34,776 bases of DNA from UBA6776 sp964636785 (GTDB lineage: Bacteria; Bdellovibrionota; Bdellovibrionia; Bdellovibrionales; UBA1609), in assembly GCA_964636785.1 (NCBI GenBank), contig CAZWVK010000014.1, positions 1 to 34,776 of the forward strand, written 5' to 3'. Within the stretch, counting starts at the first letter, position 1; every line of letters begins with the position of its first letter. The position numbers were made by a program, and so were the translations under genes. The notes under the pieces were generated by a model that was not told where the DNA came from, did no database searches, and saw only the letters and a program-made list of their open reading frames with translations. Positions 1-7,374 of this stretch are shown here, piece after piece.

Positions 1-1246
1 ATTTTTCGAAAACATCCTCAAGGCCACTGACTTTATCAGAAATAAGAACATAAGCCGCTAGCTGAGCATCGAATGAAACTTCGGCATGTTTAAAGCCAAT
101 CGTTTTAAAAACTTCTTTAAGTTCAAATCCAGACCATTTTAGATTTTTCTTAATCAAAATATCTCGAAATTCTTCATTGATCTCTGGTGGAAGGAAAATT
201 TTATTGCCAGATTCAAAGGCCAATCCCTTTTTGCAGAACAAAGCTGTGATTTCAGAGTACGGCGCAAGATTTTCTTTGATCTCCTCAAATCCCCAGCTCA
301 CCACTTCATAGGCCTTTGCCGAAACTGCCGCTGAGCTTTTGGTTGGCTCATTTTTCCGCGCGACTTCCATGGCCGGCTCATTGACGGCACCGGCCACCAC
401 TTTATCCAATGCTTTTTCAAAAGTTTTAAATCCAAGTTCCAAAAGTAACTCTCTAAGAGCATCGATATTTGGATCTTTGAAACGCGCATGCTCCCAATCG
501 ACTTTGATATCCATATCCGTCTTGATCGTAGCCAGCTTCTTGGATAGGAATGCAGATTCCTTAGACTCAATCAATTTCTTCTGAGTACCGGGTGGTTTGA
601 TCTCGTCGATATGCTCGTAAATGTTTTCAAGAGTTTCGTATTCTGAAAGAAGCTTTTGTGCGCCCTTAGGTCCAACCCCTCGCACACCGGGAATATTATC
701 TGAGCTGTCCCCAACGATGGCGAGATAATCAATAATCTGATCGGGCCGCACTCCCCATTTTTCCACAACACCTTTTGGATCCGTGCGCCTATCCTTCATG
801 GTATCCAAAAGAGTGACCTTATCTGTGACCAGCTGAGCGAAGTCTTTATCCCCACTGACAATCACGACTTTTAATCCTTGAGCTTCTCCAATGCGAGCGA
901 GGCTTCCAATGATGTCATCTGCCTCGAATCCAAGCTCATCAAGACTCATGATATGAAGACAGTCTGTGAACTTTCTCATGTACGGAACTTGAGGAACTAA
1001 GTCCTCAGGCATCTCGTCCCGATTGGCTTTGTACTCGGGAAAAAGTTCATTTCTAAAGGTGGGCTCTTTACGATCAAAACAATAAATCAAATAATCCGGC
1101 TTCTCATCTTTAAGCAGTTTCTGAGTCATTGAATAGAAACCGTAAAGCGCATTTGTGGGTGTTCCTTTTGGACTTGTTAAAGGAGGAATCGCGAAAAATG
1201 CGCGAAAAAACATAGCGCTGGCATCAACGAGATAAAGAGTCTTCAT
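1..1246 (-). CDS. polA: DNA polymerase I, N-terminal part (runs off left edge)
   Basis: Family A DNA polymerase used in repair and Okazaki-fragment processing; 415 N-terminal codons are visible. Residues 1-290 form the 5'-3' exonuclease with its metal-binding acids in place: D8, D58, the GFEADD cluster (E108, D110, D111), SGDKD (D133, D135) and GDSSDN (D180, D183), then the helix-hairpin-helix GVRGVGPKGA. From about residue 313 comes the 3'-5' exonuclease-like domain, but it is shortened: no DxE motif is present around 330-345, and the Asp of the second exo motif is replaced (NLKWS, S372, where E. coli has NLKYD). Proofreading is therefore probably absent, as in Taq polymerase. The polymerase domain lies outside the window. 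The ATG shares one base with the TAA of the upstream HTH gene, so the two are translationally coupled. Product name is secure. Confidence 0.96.
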   Translation of the reverse strand, partial: MKTLYLVDASAMFFRAFFAIPPLTSPKGTPTNALYGFYSMTQKLLKDEKPDYLIYCFDRKEPTFRNELFPEYKANRDEMPEDLVPQVPYMRKFTDCLHIMSLDELGFEADDIIGSLARIGEAQGLKVVIVSGDKDFAQLVTDKVTLLDTMKDRRTDPKGVVEKWGVRPDQIIDYLAIVGDSSDNIPGVRGVGPKGAQKLLSEYETLENIYEHIDEIKPPGTQKKLIESKESAFLSKKLATIKTDMDIKVDWEHARFKDPNIDALRELLLELGFKTFEKALDKVVAGAVNEPAMEVARKNEPTKSSAAVSAKAYEVVSWGFEEIKENLAPYSEITALFCKKGLAFESGNKIFLPPEINEEFRDILIKKNLKWSGFELKEVFKTIGFKHAEVSFDAQLAAYVLISDKVSGLEDVFEK

Positions 1247-1521
1247 TAGTGATTTTTCAAATCACTTTTTAGGATCTGATTCAATCTATTCTTTTCTAAA
1301 TACGTCTCAGCTTGCGGGTCGAGCGACAGAGTTTGTGAATAGCTGCGAAGGTAACCATCTAAAGACAATAGTGTGTTGCAAGCTTCTTCTCCAGGGTGAG
1401 TCTTGCCGCATTCCCAGGCCTCAACAACTGAGACCTCAATGCCGACTCGCCTGGAAAGCTCGGCACGGCTCCAACCAAGGCGCTGTCTAAGGGATCTAAT
1501 CTGTTCTGGAGTCCATTTCAT
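1246..1521 (-). CDS. Small helix-turn-helix DNA-binding protein (XRE-like)
   Basis: A 91-residue protein whose residues 4-58 fit the XRE/Cro HTH pattern: TPEQIRSLRQRLGWSRAELS, then RRVGIEVSVVEAWECGKTHP. The C-terminal third is charged and of unknown role. It lies directly upstream of polA and its stop overlaps the polA start by one base, so it is co-expressed with polA and could regulate its own operon. No Shine-Dalgarno sequence precedes the ATG; a TATAAA box ends 7 nt upstream, which suggests a leaderless transcript. The HTH family call is good; target and ligand are unknown. Confidence 0.85.
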   Translation of the reverse strand: MKWTPEQIRSLRQRLGWSRAELSRRVGIEVSVVEAWECGKTHPGEEACNTLLSLDGYLRSYSQTLSLDPQAETYLEKNRLNQILKSDLKNH

Positions 1522-1528
1522 GAAGAGT

Positions 1529-1534
1529 TTTATA
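1529..1534 (-). promoter_or_regulatory. Candidate -10 box for HTH-polA operon (leaderless start)
   Basis: TATAAA lies on the minus strand with 7 nt between it and the ATG at 1521, so transcription would start at or next to the start codon. No ribosome binding site is seen. No convincing -35 hexamer sits 16-18 bp upstream, so this is tentative. Confidence 0.4.
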
Positions 1535-1535
1535 C

Positions 1536-1590
1536 GAAAAATCAGGGGCTTTGCCTAATGAAATTCACTTTTCCTTTGGCCAAAACCCCT
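1536..1590 (-). terminator. Possible terminator after the cold-shock-like gene
   Basis: On the minus strand AGGGGTTTTG (1590-1581) can pair with CAAAGCCCCT (1553-1544) with one G-U pair, followed by GATTTTTCG. The 27-nt loop is long for an intrinsic terminator and the T run is short, so efficiency would be modest. It lies between the end of the eno-ftsB cluster and the HTH-polA promoter, where a terminator is expected. Confidence 0.35.
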
Positions 1591-1611
1591 TAATTTCGAT
1601 CTGGTGATCTT

Positions 1612-1821
1612 TTAAGCGAACGCGAAGGCCTGAATATTAAAGGCCTCGAATCCTCGCTCGGTGCGGAGCAAGTCGAAAGAAACCTCTGATCCAAGTGGCA
1701 TCTGGTTCAAATCGCCTCCTTGGTAATCATAAGAATTGAAGTAAGCTTCCTGCCCATCCGGGAGCAGAATAAAGCCATGGCTTAAATCCGGGGATATCCA
1801 CTTGATTCGACCACTGTTCAA
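1612..1821 (-). CDS. Cold-shock-domain-like small protein
   Basis: A 69-residue protein that follows the cold-shock fold: GRIKWISPDLSHGFI matches the GxVKWFNxxKGFGFI strand pair, then a DGQEAYFN segment, a G-x-L-x-x-G-S-x-V-x-F strand and a final G-x-x-A-x-N-I strand. Several aromatic nucleic-acid-contacting residues of classic CspA are replaced, so RNA or ssDNA binding is likely but not assured. The start is taken as TTG at 1821, because AGGAGG (1829-1834) sits 7 nt upstream and this start gives the normal family N-terminus. A longer in-frame TTG at 1851 would add residues encoded by the ribosome binding site itself. It is the last gene of the cluster containing eno and ftsB. Confidence 0.8.
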   Translation of the reverse strand: MNSGRIKWISPDLSHGFILLPDGQEAYFNSYDYQGGDLNQMPLGSEVSFDLLRTERGFEAFNIQAFAFA

Positions 1822-1828
1822 AATGAAA

Positions 1829-1834
1829 CCTCCT
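1829..1834 (-). promoter_or_regulatory. Perfect Shine-Dalgarno that sets a TTG start
   Basis: AGGAGG on the minus strand, 7 nt before the TTG at 1821. It decides the start of the cold-shock-like gene and argues against the longer reading frame from 1851. Confidence 0.8.
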
Positions 1835-1847
1835 GTCGTTAGTTGGA

Positions 1848-2159
1848 TCAATCCTCACTAAAAACAAAAACCAGCTCATTCTCCTTCACGAGATCAAACC
1901 TCTCGCGTGCCACTCTTTCCAAGTGGCTGGGGTCTTTCATTTTCTGAATCTGAGAGTCTAAGTCATTATTGGATTGAGCGAGCGAGTTCATTTTCTCACG
2001 TGTTTCCGTGAGGTCTTTTGAGAGCACATAGTATCGATAAAGACTGCCGTCCAAAACCAAATTCGCAAAAGCGAGAGCTAAGCAAATCCACAAAACTTTG
2101 ATCGGGCTTTGGAGTAGAACATGAACTGAATCAAACAGCGCAAAGAGAACTCTTCTCAC
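1848..2159 (-). CDS. ftsB: FtsB/DivIC-like cell division protein
   Basis: A 103-residue bitopic membrane protein with the FtsB plan: a short basic cytoplasmic N-terminus, one membrane segment at about residues 20-38 (VLWICLALAFANLVLDG), a coiled coil at about 45-75 and a conserved tail (DPSHLERVARERFDLVKENE). In the divisome FtsB joins FtsL and FtsQ and helps activate septal peptidoglycan synthesis. It directly follows eno with a 45-nt gap, the same eno-ftsB order as in many Proteobacteria, which supports the symbol. The start is GTG with only a weak AAAGA-type ribosome binding site. Confidence 0.88.
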   Translation of the reverse strand: MRRVLFALFDSVHVLLQSPIKVLWICLALAFANLVLDGSLYRYYVLSKDLTETREKMNSLAQSNNDLDSQIQKMKDPSHLERVARERFDLVKENELVFVFSED

Positions 2160-2204
2160 TCTTTAAGCATCTCAAAAAGCAAAAGAGGATGAAAGTCCAG
2201 AAAA

Positions 2205-3482
2205 TCAAAAGCCTTTAAATACCGATCTGCCTAAAAATTTAGCTTTAGAGCCTAGTCTTTCCTCTATTCTTAAAAGCTGATTGTACTTAGCTGTTCTCTC
2301 CGAGCGACATAGGCTTCCTGTCTTTATTTGCCCGCAGTTGTAGGCCACTGCAAGATCCGCAATGGTGGTATCTTCCGTTTCTCCACTTCGATGAGACATG
2401 ACACAGGAGTATCCGTTTTTCTGTGCCAACTGAATGGTCTCTTCGGTTTCAGTGAGCGAGCCGATCTGGTTTACTTTGATTAAAATTGAGTTTGCGATTT
2501 TCGATTCAATTCCTCTTTGTAGGCGCTCTTTATTCGTCACAAACAAATCATCGCCCACCAGCTGAAGGCGATCACCTAAGGTTTTTGTAATGTGAGCCCA
2601 ACCGTCCCAGTCATCTTCGCTGAGACCATCTTCGATACTTACAATTGGAAATGATCCCATCCACTCTTTGTAAATTTCTGTGAGTTCCTGATGGGAGATT
2701 TTCTTTCCCTCCCAGTTATAATTGGAATCTTTATAAAACTCAGTCGCTGCCACATCCAGTGCAACGAAAATATCTTCACCAGGTTTGTATCCCGCTTTCT
2801 CAATCGCCATCATAATCAATTCCAAAGCTTGCTTGTTGCCATTGAGCTTTGGTGCAAATCCTCCTTCGTCACCAACCGCTGTTGAAAAAGATTTCTCATC
2901 AAGGATTTTACGTAAGTGTTGAAACACTTCCACTCCAGCTCTTAGGCTTTCGCGAAAACTGCCACCACAAACAGGTGCAACCATGAACTCCTGAACATCG
3001 AGGCCGTTGTTGGCATGAGCTCCACCATTGATAATATTCATCAGTGGAACAGGAAGAGTCACTCCAGCACCATTGTTCAAACTCGCATAGAGATCTTTTC
3101 CCTCATCCAGCGCACGCGCTTTAGCTGCAGCAAGAGAAACTCCCAAAACAGCATTTGCACCCAGCTTGGATTTGTTTTTCGTTCCATCTTTTTCCAAAAG
3201 AATTTCATCGATTTTTCGCTGATCACTGAGTGATTGCCCTGAAACGGCAGGCGCCAAAATCTCATTGACGTTCCGAATGGCCGTTAAAACTCCAAGACCG
3301 AGGTATCTCCCCTTGTCTTTATCGCGAAGTTCGACGGCTTCATGAGCACCTGTGGAAGCACCGGACGGAACAGCTGCAATCACCTGATGATTTTTATCTG
3401 TCACGAGTTCCACTTCCAAAGTGGGACGCCCACGGGAATCGAGGATCTCACGTGCTTTCAAGGATTTGATTTTTGCGCTCAT
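2205..3482 (-). CDS. eno: Enolase (phosphopyruvate hydratase)
   Basis: Catalyses 2-phosphoglycerate to phosphoenolpyruvate in glycolysis, and in many bacteria is also an RNA degradosome component. Full-length at 425 residues. Recognised by SGASTGAHEAVELRD near the N-terminus (active-site loop), VGDEGGFAP, the metal-ligand segments VALDVAA, SIEDGL and GDDLFVTN, the catalytic-lysine region LIKVNQIGSLTET, and SHRSGETEDTTIAD followed by GQIKTGSLCRSER. The ATG is preceded by GGAGG, which lies in the last codons of the upstream gene, whose stop abuts this start, so the two are translationally coupled. Product certain. Confidence 0.98.
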   Translation of the reverse strand: MSAKIKSLKAREILDSRGRPTLEVELVTDKNHQVIAAVPSGASTGAHEAVELRDKDKGRYLGLGVLTAIRNVNEILAPAVSGQSLSDQRKIDEILLEKDGTKNKSKLGANAVLGVSLAAAKARALDEGKDLYASLNNGAGVTLPVPLMNIINGGAHANNGLDVQEFMVAPVCGGSFRESLRAGVEVFQHLRKILDEKSFSTAVGDEGGFAPKLNGNKQALELIMMAIEKAGYKPGEDIFVALDVAATEFYKDSNYNWEGKKISHQELTEIYKEWMGSFPIVSIEDGLSEDDWDGWAHITKTLGDRLQLVGDDLFVTNKERLQRGIESKIANSILIKVNQIGSLTETEETIQLAQKNGYSCVMSHRSGETEDTTIADLAVAYNCGQIKTGSLCRSERTAKYNQLLRIEERLGSKAKFLGRSVFKGF

Positions 3483-4466
3483 TTAAACCTCCATTCGAGA
3501 TTGAAGTGGGCCTGGTCGGCGAGTGAAAGCCTTTGGGACTTTGTCGCTCTCCACTTCTCTTTCAAATTCAGACAATAAGTCTGCTACATCCTGGGCCACG
3601 TAGTTGCTCTGTGATTTGACGTAATCCCAGTCCACTCTTCTCATGGCTTCCTGAACTTGTTTAGTCATTCGGTCTTGGCCGATCAACAATGTAACAAGCT
3701 GTTGTGAACGAACCAAATAGTCACTCAGTTTCATCAAATGACCTCGGGTTTTAACAACGTAAGCCTTAAGTTCTTTCTTCTTCTCTTCAGAAAGTGGTGA
3801 AGGCTGCTCGGATCGCTCACTCAACTGAGCTGTCAGAGATTCAATTTGTTTTTGTGATTCATCAAGCGCACTCATCAAGCTTTGCACAAGTTCAGGCTTG
3901 TAATTGAGCTGCCGGTCTTTCTCTTCAATCAATAGGTTTTGTGACTCTGCCCATCCAATACTGACTTTGTTCTGCTCCCAAGTGACAGTGGCATCGTCTT
4001 TTCCAAGATACTTCGGCAAAGACTCAAGCGCTGAGCGCAGATACTCGGCAATGTGAGGAAATTCCAAATTGGATATTGGAATATGAAATTCAACACGATT
4101 TTCACCACGCACGATATTTGCGAGTGGCGGTGCCGGAGAAACAAAATAAGAAATAAATCGTTCTGGCTGAAGAAAGAGATCTTGCGAGCGTGGCATCATA
4201 CGAATCACGCTATCTAAGACTCCCCAAGCGCGAAGGTCAGCACATTGGTGGCCCACAACAGTCGCCAATCCATCTTGAATATTTGCACCTAGTTCGCGCT
4301 CAACGGCTTCAAAGAACTCTTCCACACCTTGTGCATCCATCCAACCGGTTGGATCACGAAGGTACTCTATGGGTAGCGGGGTTAAGTCATGGATTCGATC
4401 AGAATCAAAGCCTGATCGATCCAGAAAAACCATAACTGAATTCGTGATTTTACCACTAAATAGCAT
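3483..4466 (-). CDS. Uncharacterised cytoplasmic protein with C-terminal coiled coil
   Basis: 327 residues, with no signal peptide or membrane segment. The first roughly 190 residues look globular (D-R-S-G-F near the start, WMDAQGVEEFFEAVERELG, and a PERFISYFVSP region). The rest is helical and charged, with coiled-coil stretches around LVQSLMSALDESQKQIESL and a basic tail. I do not recognise the family; the N-terminal half loosely recalls ligand-sensing N-terminal domains of signalling proteins, but no output domain follows. An ATG at 4466 is preferred to an in-frame TTG at 4472; neither has a strong ribosome binding site. A perfect 8-bp inverted repeat lies 7 nt upstream of the ATG. The gene abuts eno and is probably co-transcribed with it. 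Confidence 0.75.
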   Translation of the reverse strand: MLFSGKITNSVMVFLDRSGFDSDRIHDLTPLPIEYLRDPTGWMDAQGVEEFFEAVERELGANIQDGLATVVGHQCADLRAWGVLDSVIRMMPRSQDLFLQPERFISYFVSPAPPLANIVRGENRVEFHIPISNLEFPHIAEYLRSALESLPKYLGKDDATVTWEQNKVSIGWAESQNLLIEEKDRQLNYKPELVQSLMSALDESQKQIESLTAQLSERSEQPSPLSEEKKKELKAYVVKTRGHLMKLSDYLVRSQQLVTLLIGQDRMTKQVQEAMRRVDWDYVKSQSNYVAQDVADLLSEFEREVESDKVPKAFTRRPGPLQSRMEV

Positions 4467-4473
4467 CTTCAAG

Positions 4474-4498
4474 GTCTTATCTCAGCAACGGATAAGAC
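4474..4498 (-). promoter_or_regulatory. Start-proximal inverted repeat (8-bp arms)
   Basis: On the minus strand GTCTTATC and GATAAGAC are perfect inverted copies around a 9-nt spacer, ending 7 nt before the ATG at 4466. It could be an operator or an mRNA hairpin covering the initiation region. There is no T run, so it is not an intrinsic terminator. Confidence 0.45.
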
Positions 4499-4500
4499 TC

Positions 4501-4541
4501 AACGCTCTTTATGTGCCACTCATTTCATCGCCCTGAGCGTT
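4501..4541 (-). terminator. Weak inverted repeat at the end of the 277-aa secreted protein gene
   Basis: AACGCTC and GAGCGTT, perfect 7-bp arms with a 27-nt loop, start within the stop codon of the gene ending at 4540. No T run follows. It may form a 3'-end hairpin, but the terminator call is weak. Confidence 0.25.
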
Positions 4542-5373
4542 ATTGATATTCATCTCCTCCGCCGTACGGGAAAGACGAAAAGGTCACGTCGAAGTAAAAG
4601 GTTTTGCCTTGATGCTCATAGGAGAAGCAACCCTTCTCATTGGCGTGAAGGTATATCCCAGCTCCCCAATATTTTTTTCCTTCGTACTCATGGACGGTAT
4701 TGTAGCTTCCCTCAAGGTTCTTATGGACTTCGAGATATCCTTCGCCTCGATTATCCCCGACAATGTTTCGGGTGTAATAGCGCCATTGAGACCATGCATC
4801 TGGGTAGAGCACCTTCTCTTCATCCATCACCTGAATCTGCTCCAAGGTGTGATAAAGCATCTTGGTATTCGGAGAACTCATGATTCGACTCATAACTTCA
4901 CGATTTGTTGCCCCTTGCCATGAGTCGAATTCAGCCTGATCAAGAAAGAAATGGTTATGGCCCATATCTGGGAAATAGGCCCACTGCACATAATCCAAGA
5001 ACAATGCGGATTCGATATGCTTTTTTATGCTGTAAAGGAAGCGCAACGGAATTGAAAGCGGCTCTTTTTTCCCTGGTGAACTGTAGTAGTCCCCAACAAA
5101 ACCCTTTTCAGAGTCATAGTAGTAGCGATCCACGAGACGTTTTTCTGATTTATAAAGCTGGTTGAATAGGTCCGCTGCCTCTAAGAAACTAAGTCCCCAG
5201 CGAAAATCAGAGCGCTCGACCACGGGATGTTCCGTCTGAGTGCAACGTTGAGCGGCCTGCACCGCCCACTCTTGCACTTCGGGCTTGCGATCAAAATCAT
5301 CAGCATGTGAAAAACTAAGAACTGTGAAAAAACCTATGAATACACGGGTTGCCGTGTGAAGCGCCTTGCGCAT
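4540..5373 (-). CDS. Secreted or periplasmic protein of unknown function
   Basis: 277 residues with a clear Sec signal peptide (basic MRKALHTATR, hydrophobic core, likely cleavage after about residue 24 at SHA-DD). The mature part is rich in aromatic and acidic residues (RYYYDSEKGFVGDYYSS, WRYYTRNIVGDNRGEGY) and contains DMGHNHFFLDQAEFDSW. I know no family for it. A strong purine-rich ribosome binding site (GGGGAGGGGA, 3 nt before the ATG) indicates good expression. A 103-nt gap separates it from the cpaF-like gene upstream, so it may have its own promoter. Confidence 0.75.
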   Translation of the reverse strand: MRKALHTATRVFIGFFTVLSFSHADDFDRKPEVQEWAVQAAQRCTQTEHPVVERSDFRWGLSFLEAADLFNQLYKSEKRLVDRYYYDSEKGFVGDYYSSPGKKEPLSIPLRFLYSIKKHIESALFLDYVQWAYFPDMGHNHFFLDQAEFDSWQGATNREVMSRIMSSPNTKMLYHTLEQIQVMDEEKVLYPDAWSQWRYYTRNIVGDNRGEGYLEVHKNLEGSYNTVHEYEGKKYWGAGIYLHANEKGCFSYEHQGKTFYFDVTFSSFPYGGGDEYQ

Positions 5374-5476
5374 AAATCCCCTCCCCTTTTTTCCCCACTT
5401 AAAGCGTTAAGCTAGGAAAGGTCTTCAAGTCGAGGAAAAGGGGAATAATGAAAAAATTGGAATTCTTGCTTTTGCT

Positions 5477-6592
5477 TTAAGCAGCGCTGATTTTCTGGAA
5501 TTTAGAGCGACCAAATGGAATCTGATTGTCTTCAATCTCTTCCATAAATGAAGGGATAATTCCAGTCGGCTCGATCTGCCCTTTGAGCTTGCCATCGGGC
5601 AGCTTTAAAAGGCGAGACATCTCATAAATGGATTGCACGTCATAGCTGCCATCTGGTTGAAATCCCAAGACTTCTGCAATTGAGGCAATGCGGCGTGAGC
5701 CATCAGAATAGCGAGAGATCTGTACGACCAGATCAATCGCCGAAGCAATCTGGTGACGCAGAGCTTTTTCACTCAGCTGGGAGTCTCCACCTTGCGCCAA
5801 AGCTTCAAGACGTACGAGTGCGTCAGTTGCGGAGTTCGCATGGATTGTGCCTAAGCATCCCTTATGACCGGTATTCATAGCTTGAATAAGTTCCAGTGAT
5901 TCAGACCCTCGAACCTCTCCAACAATGATTCGATCCGGACGCAGTCGAAGACTGCTCTTTAATAAATCTCGAATTGTAACCTCTCCGAGTCCCTGCTCAT
6001 CGGCCATCTGAGTTTCGAAAAAGACCACATGCTCATATTCCACTTTCAATTCACTCGAATCCTCGATCACGATGATTCTTTGACCCTTAGGAATTCGATT
6101 GGTCAAAACAGAAAGCAAAGTCGTTTTACCAGATCCTGTTCCGCCACTAACAAGAATGTTTTTTCCAAGCTTCATACAGATATCTAAAAACTGAGCCGCA
6201 TCGGCCGTCATTGCATTGATACGCACATAGTCTTTGAAGGTGAACTGCACAGTTGCGAACTTTCGAATCGCAACGGTCGTGCCTTTACGTGAGCAAGGTG
6301 GAATAACAGCATGAATACGATAACCGTTTGGAAGACGAGCATCCAGGCGAGGCTCTTCCTCATTGATTCTTCTTCCAACACTTTGTGCAATATTGTTAAC
6401 GGCTGCAAGCAGTGAATCTTCGTCTGCAAACTTAGCATCTGTCTTTTGAACCTTCCCACCAATCTCAATCCAGATTTCGTTATAGGAATTGATCATCACC
6501 TCAGTGACTTTTTCATCACTTAAAAGATGCCAAATAGGTGCCAGAAAAGTTTTAATGGCATTGCTAAATACATTTTCTTTCTGATCAGCCAT
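5477..6592 (-). CDS. cpaF: CpaF/TadA-type secretion ATPase
   Basis: Type II/IV secretion-family ATPase that powers Flp/Tad-type pilus or related export machines. 371 residues. Conserved boxes are present in order: Walker A GGTGSGKTT (150-158), Asp box IEDSSEL (E177-D178), Walker B-like DRIIVGEVRG (220-229) and the His box GCLGTIHANS with H251. An N-terminal domain (about 20-120) ends in the VAIRKF segment typical of CpaF. No other tad/flp gene (prepilin, CpaB, secretin, TadB/C) is in this window, so the ATPase is an orphan here. It follows the exported cupredoxin-like gene after 10 nt, with GAGGAG just before the ATG, and belongs to the group driven from near 7370. Family certain; the machine it serves is unknown. 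Confidence 0.93.
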   Translation of the reverse strand: MADQKENVFSNAIKTFLAPIWHLLSDEKVTEVMINSYNEIWIEIGGKVQKTDAKFADEDSLLAAVNNIAQSVGRRINEEEPRLDARLPNGYRIHAVIPPCSRKGTTVAIRKFATVQFTFKDYVRINAMTADAAQFLDICMKLGKNILVSGGTGSGKTTLLSVLTNRIPKGQRIIVIEDSSELKVEYEHVVFFETQMADEQGLGEVTIRDLLKSSLRLRPDRIIVGEVRGSESLELIQAMNTGHKGCLGTIHANSATDALVRLEALAQGGDSQLSEKALRHQIASAIDLVVQISRYSDGSRRIASIAEVLGFQPDGSYDVQSIYEMSRLLKLPDGKLKGQIEPTGIIPSFMEEIEDNQIPFGRSKFQKISAA

Positions 6593-6602
6593 AGCTCCTC
6601 AA

Positions 6603-7109
6603 TCACTCAGAGGCCGGAAGTCGAAGATCTGTTTCCGCTTTTTTAGGTGCAACAACCAATTGGCCCAATGATGCCGTTTCAGGTGATGTGAATCGGAATA
6701 TTCCGGATTTTCCTGGTCGGATGACAAAACTTCGAATTTGACCGTAGTAAGTCGCATGATGCTGCTTAAAGTCTTCCATAACGAAGCTGATATTCTTTTG
6801 AGCTTCATTCACATTCACCACATGGATTCTATAAGCCTGCCCTTCTTGAAGACTAATGGAAGAGGGAATGAATCCTTTTTCAGTGTTTAAAATAACAATC
6901 TCTGGTGCAGGCTCATTTTCAAGGAAAACATCCTTTACAAATTGAACCGGACCTTCTGTTAAACTCTTAGATTTTTGCGGTGGTGCCGAGGGAACATGAA
7001 GCTCAACTTTCTCCGCAGGTTTATACCGACGGGAAAAATCAATCTTCCACTCAGACGCAAAACTTGTACTAGTGAAGACAGTCGCGAGAATGAAAATCCG
7101 CAAACTCAC
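6603..7109 (-). CDS. Exported cupredoxin-like domain protein
   Basis: 168 residues with a signal peptide (MSLRIFILATVFTSTSFAS, cleavage around residue 19). Residues about 65-155 resemble a cupredoxin-type beta-sandwich: FIPSSISLQEGQAYRIHVVN, then FVIRPGKSGIFRFTSPE and a final GQLVVA strand. The Cys-His-Met copper ligands of electron-transfer cupredoxins are not evident, so it is more likely a structural or binding domain. The start is GTG with GGAGG 6 nt upstream; it lies inside the end of the 92-aa gene, and the two frames overlap by 41 bases. The next gene is the CpaF-like ATPase, so a role in or at an envelope-spanning machine is plausible but inferred. Confidence 0.82.
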   Translation of the reverse strand: MSLRIFILATVFTSTSFASEWKIDFSRRYKPAEKVELHVPSAPPQKSKSLTEGPVQFVKDVFLENEPAPEIVILNTEKGFIPSSISLQEGQAYRIHVVNVNEAQKNISFVMEDFKQHHATYYGQIRSFVIRPGKSGIFRFTSPETASLGQLVVAPKKAETDLRLPASE

Positions 7110-7347
7110 GGGCCACCTCCATTGCTAAATAACTTAATGTTCTTTGATCAAAATTTCTAAGCTGCCCCATAAGATCATCCACATTGCTTTGATGATTATT
7201 GGCAATGTCTAAAGCTTGAAAGAAATCGTCTGCATGCTTGGCCAAATCGTTGAGCTCTTTGTTCCAATCCATTTTTAAAACAGGATCGATCACACCCAGG
7301 TGATAAAGCGCATCGAATACAGCTTGAAGGTTTCCTTGAAGATACAT
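7069..7347 (-). CDS. Small cytoplasmic protein of unknown function, first gene of the cpaF group
   Basis: 92 residues, mostly helical, without signal peptide or membrane segment (VFDALYHLGVIDPVLKMDWN, then a helical C-terminal half with MGQLRNFDQRTLSYLAMEVA). No family recognised. The reading frame is supported by a well-placed TAGGAG ribosome binding site, 8 nt from the ATG, by the sigma-28-like promoter just upstream, and by the overlap with the following exported protein gene. The ribosome binding site lies within one arm of a perfect 8-bp inverted repeat. Confidence 0.75.
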   Translation of the reverse strand: MYLQGNLQAVFDALYHLGVIDPVLKMDWNKELNDLAKHADDFFQALDIANNHQSNVDDLMGQLRNFDQRTLSYLAMEVAREFADFHSRDCLH

Positions 7348-7353
7348 GAATAA

Positions 7354-7374
7354 GTCTCCTATCCTCTAGGAGAC
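7354..7374 (-). promoter_or_regulatory. Perfect inverted repeat containing the ribosome binding site
   Basis: GTCTCCTA and TAGGAGAC (8-bp arms, 5-nt loop GAGGA) end 6 nt before the ATG at 7347 on the minus strand. The second arm carries the Shine-Dalgarno sequence. A transcript reading through from the lipoprotein gene upstream would fold this into a hairpin hiding the site. A transcript started at the sigma-28-like promoter would begin within the element and lack most of the first arm. Confidence 0.6.

Noticed and set aside
4543..4923. 126-codon plus-strand frame opposite the 277-aa secreted protein gene
   Set aside because: The minus-strand frame has a signal peptide and a strong ribosome binding site; the plus frame has neither and is explained as an antisense shadow.
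6603..7347. The 92-aa and cupredoxin-like genes as the Bdellovibrio hit-locus pair
   Set aside because: The small hit-locus protein is reported as exported, whereas the 92-aa protein here has no signal peptide; no sequence similarity could be shown.
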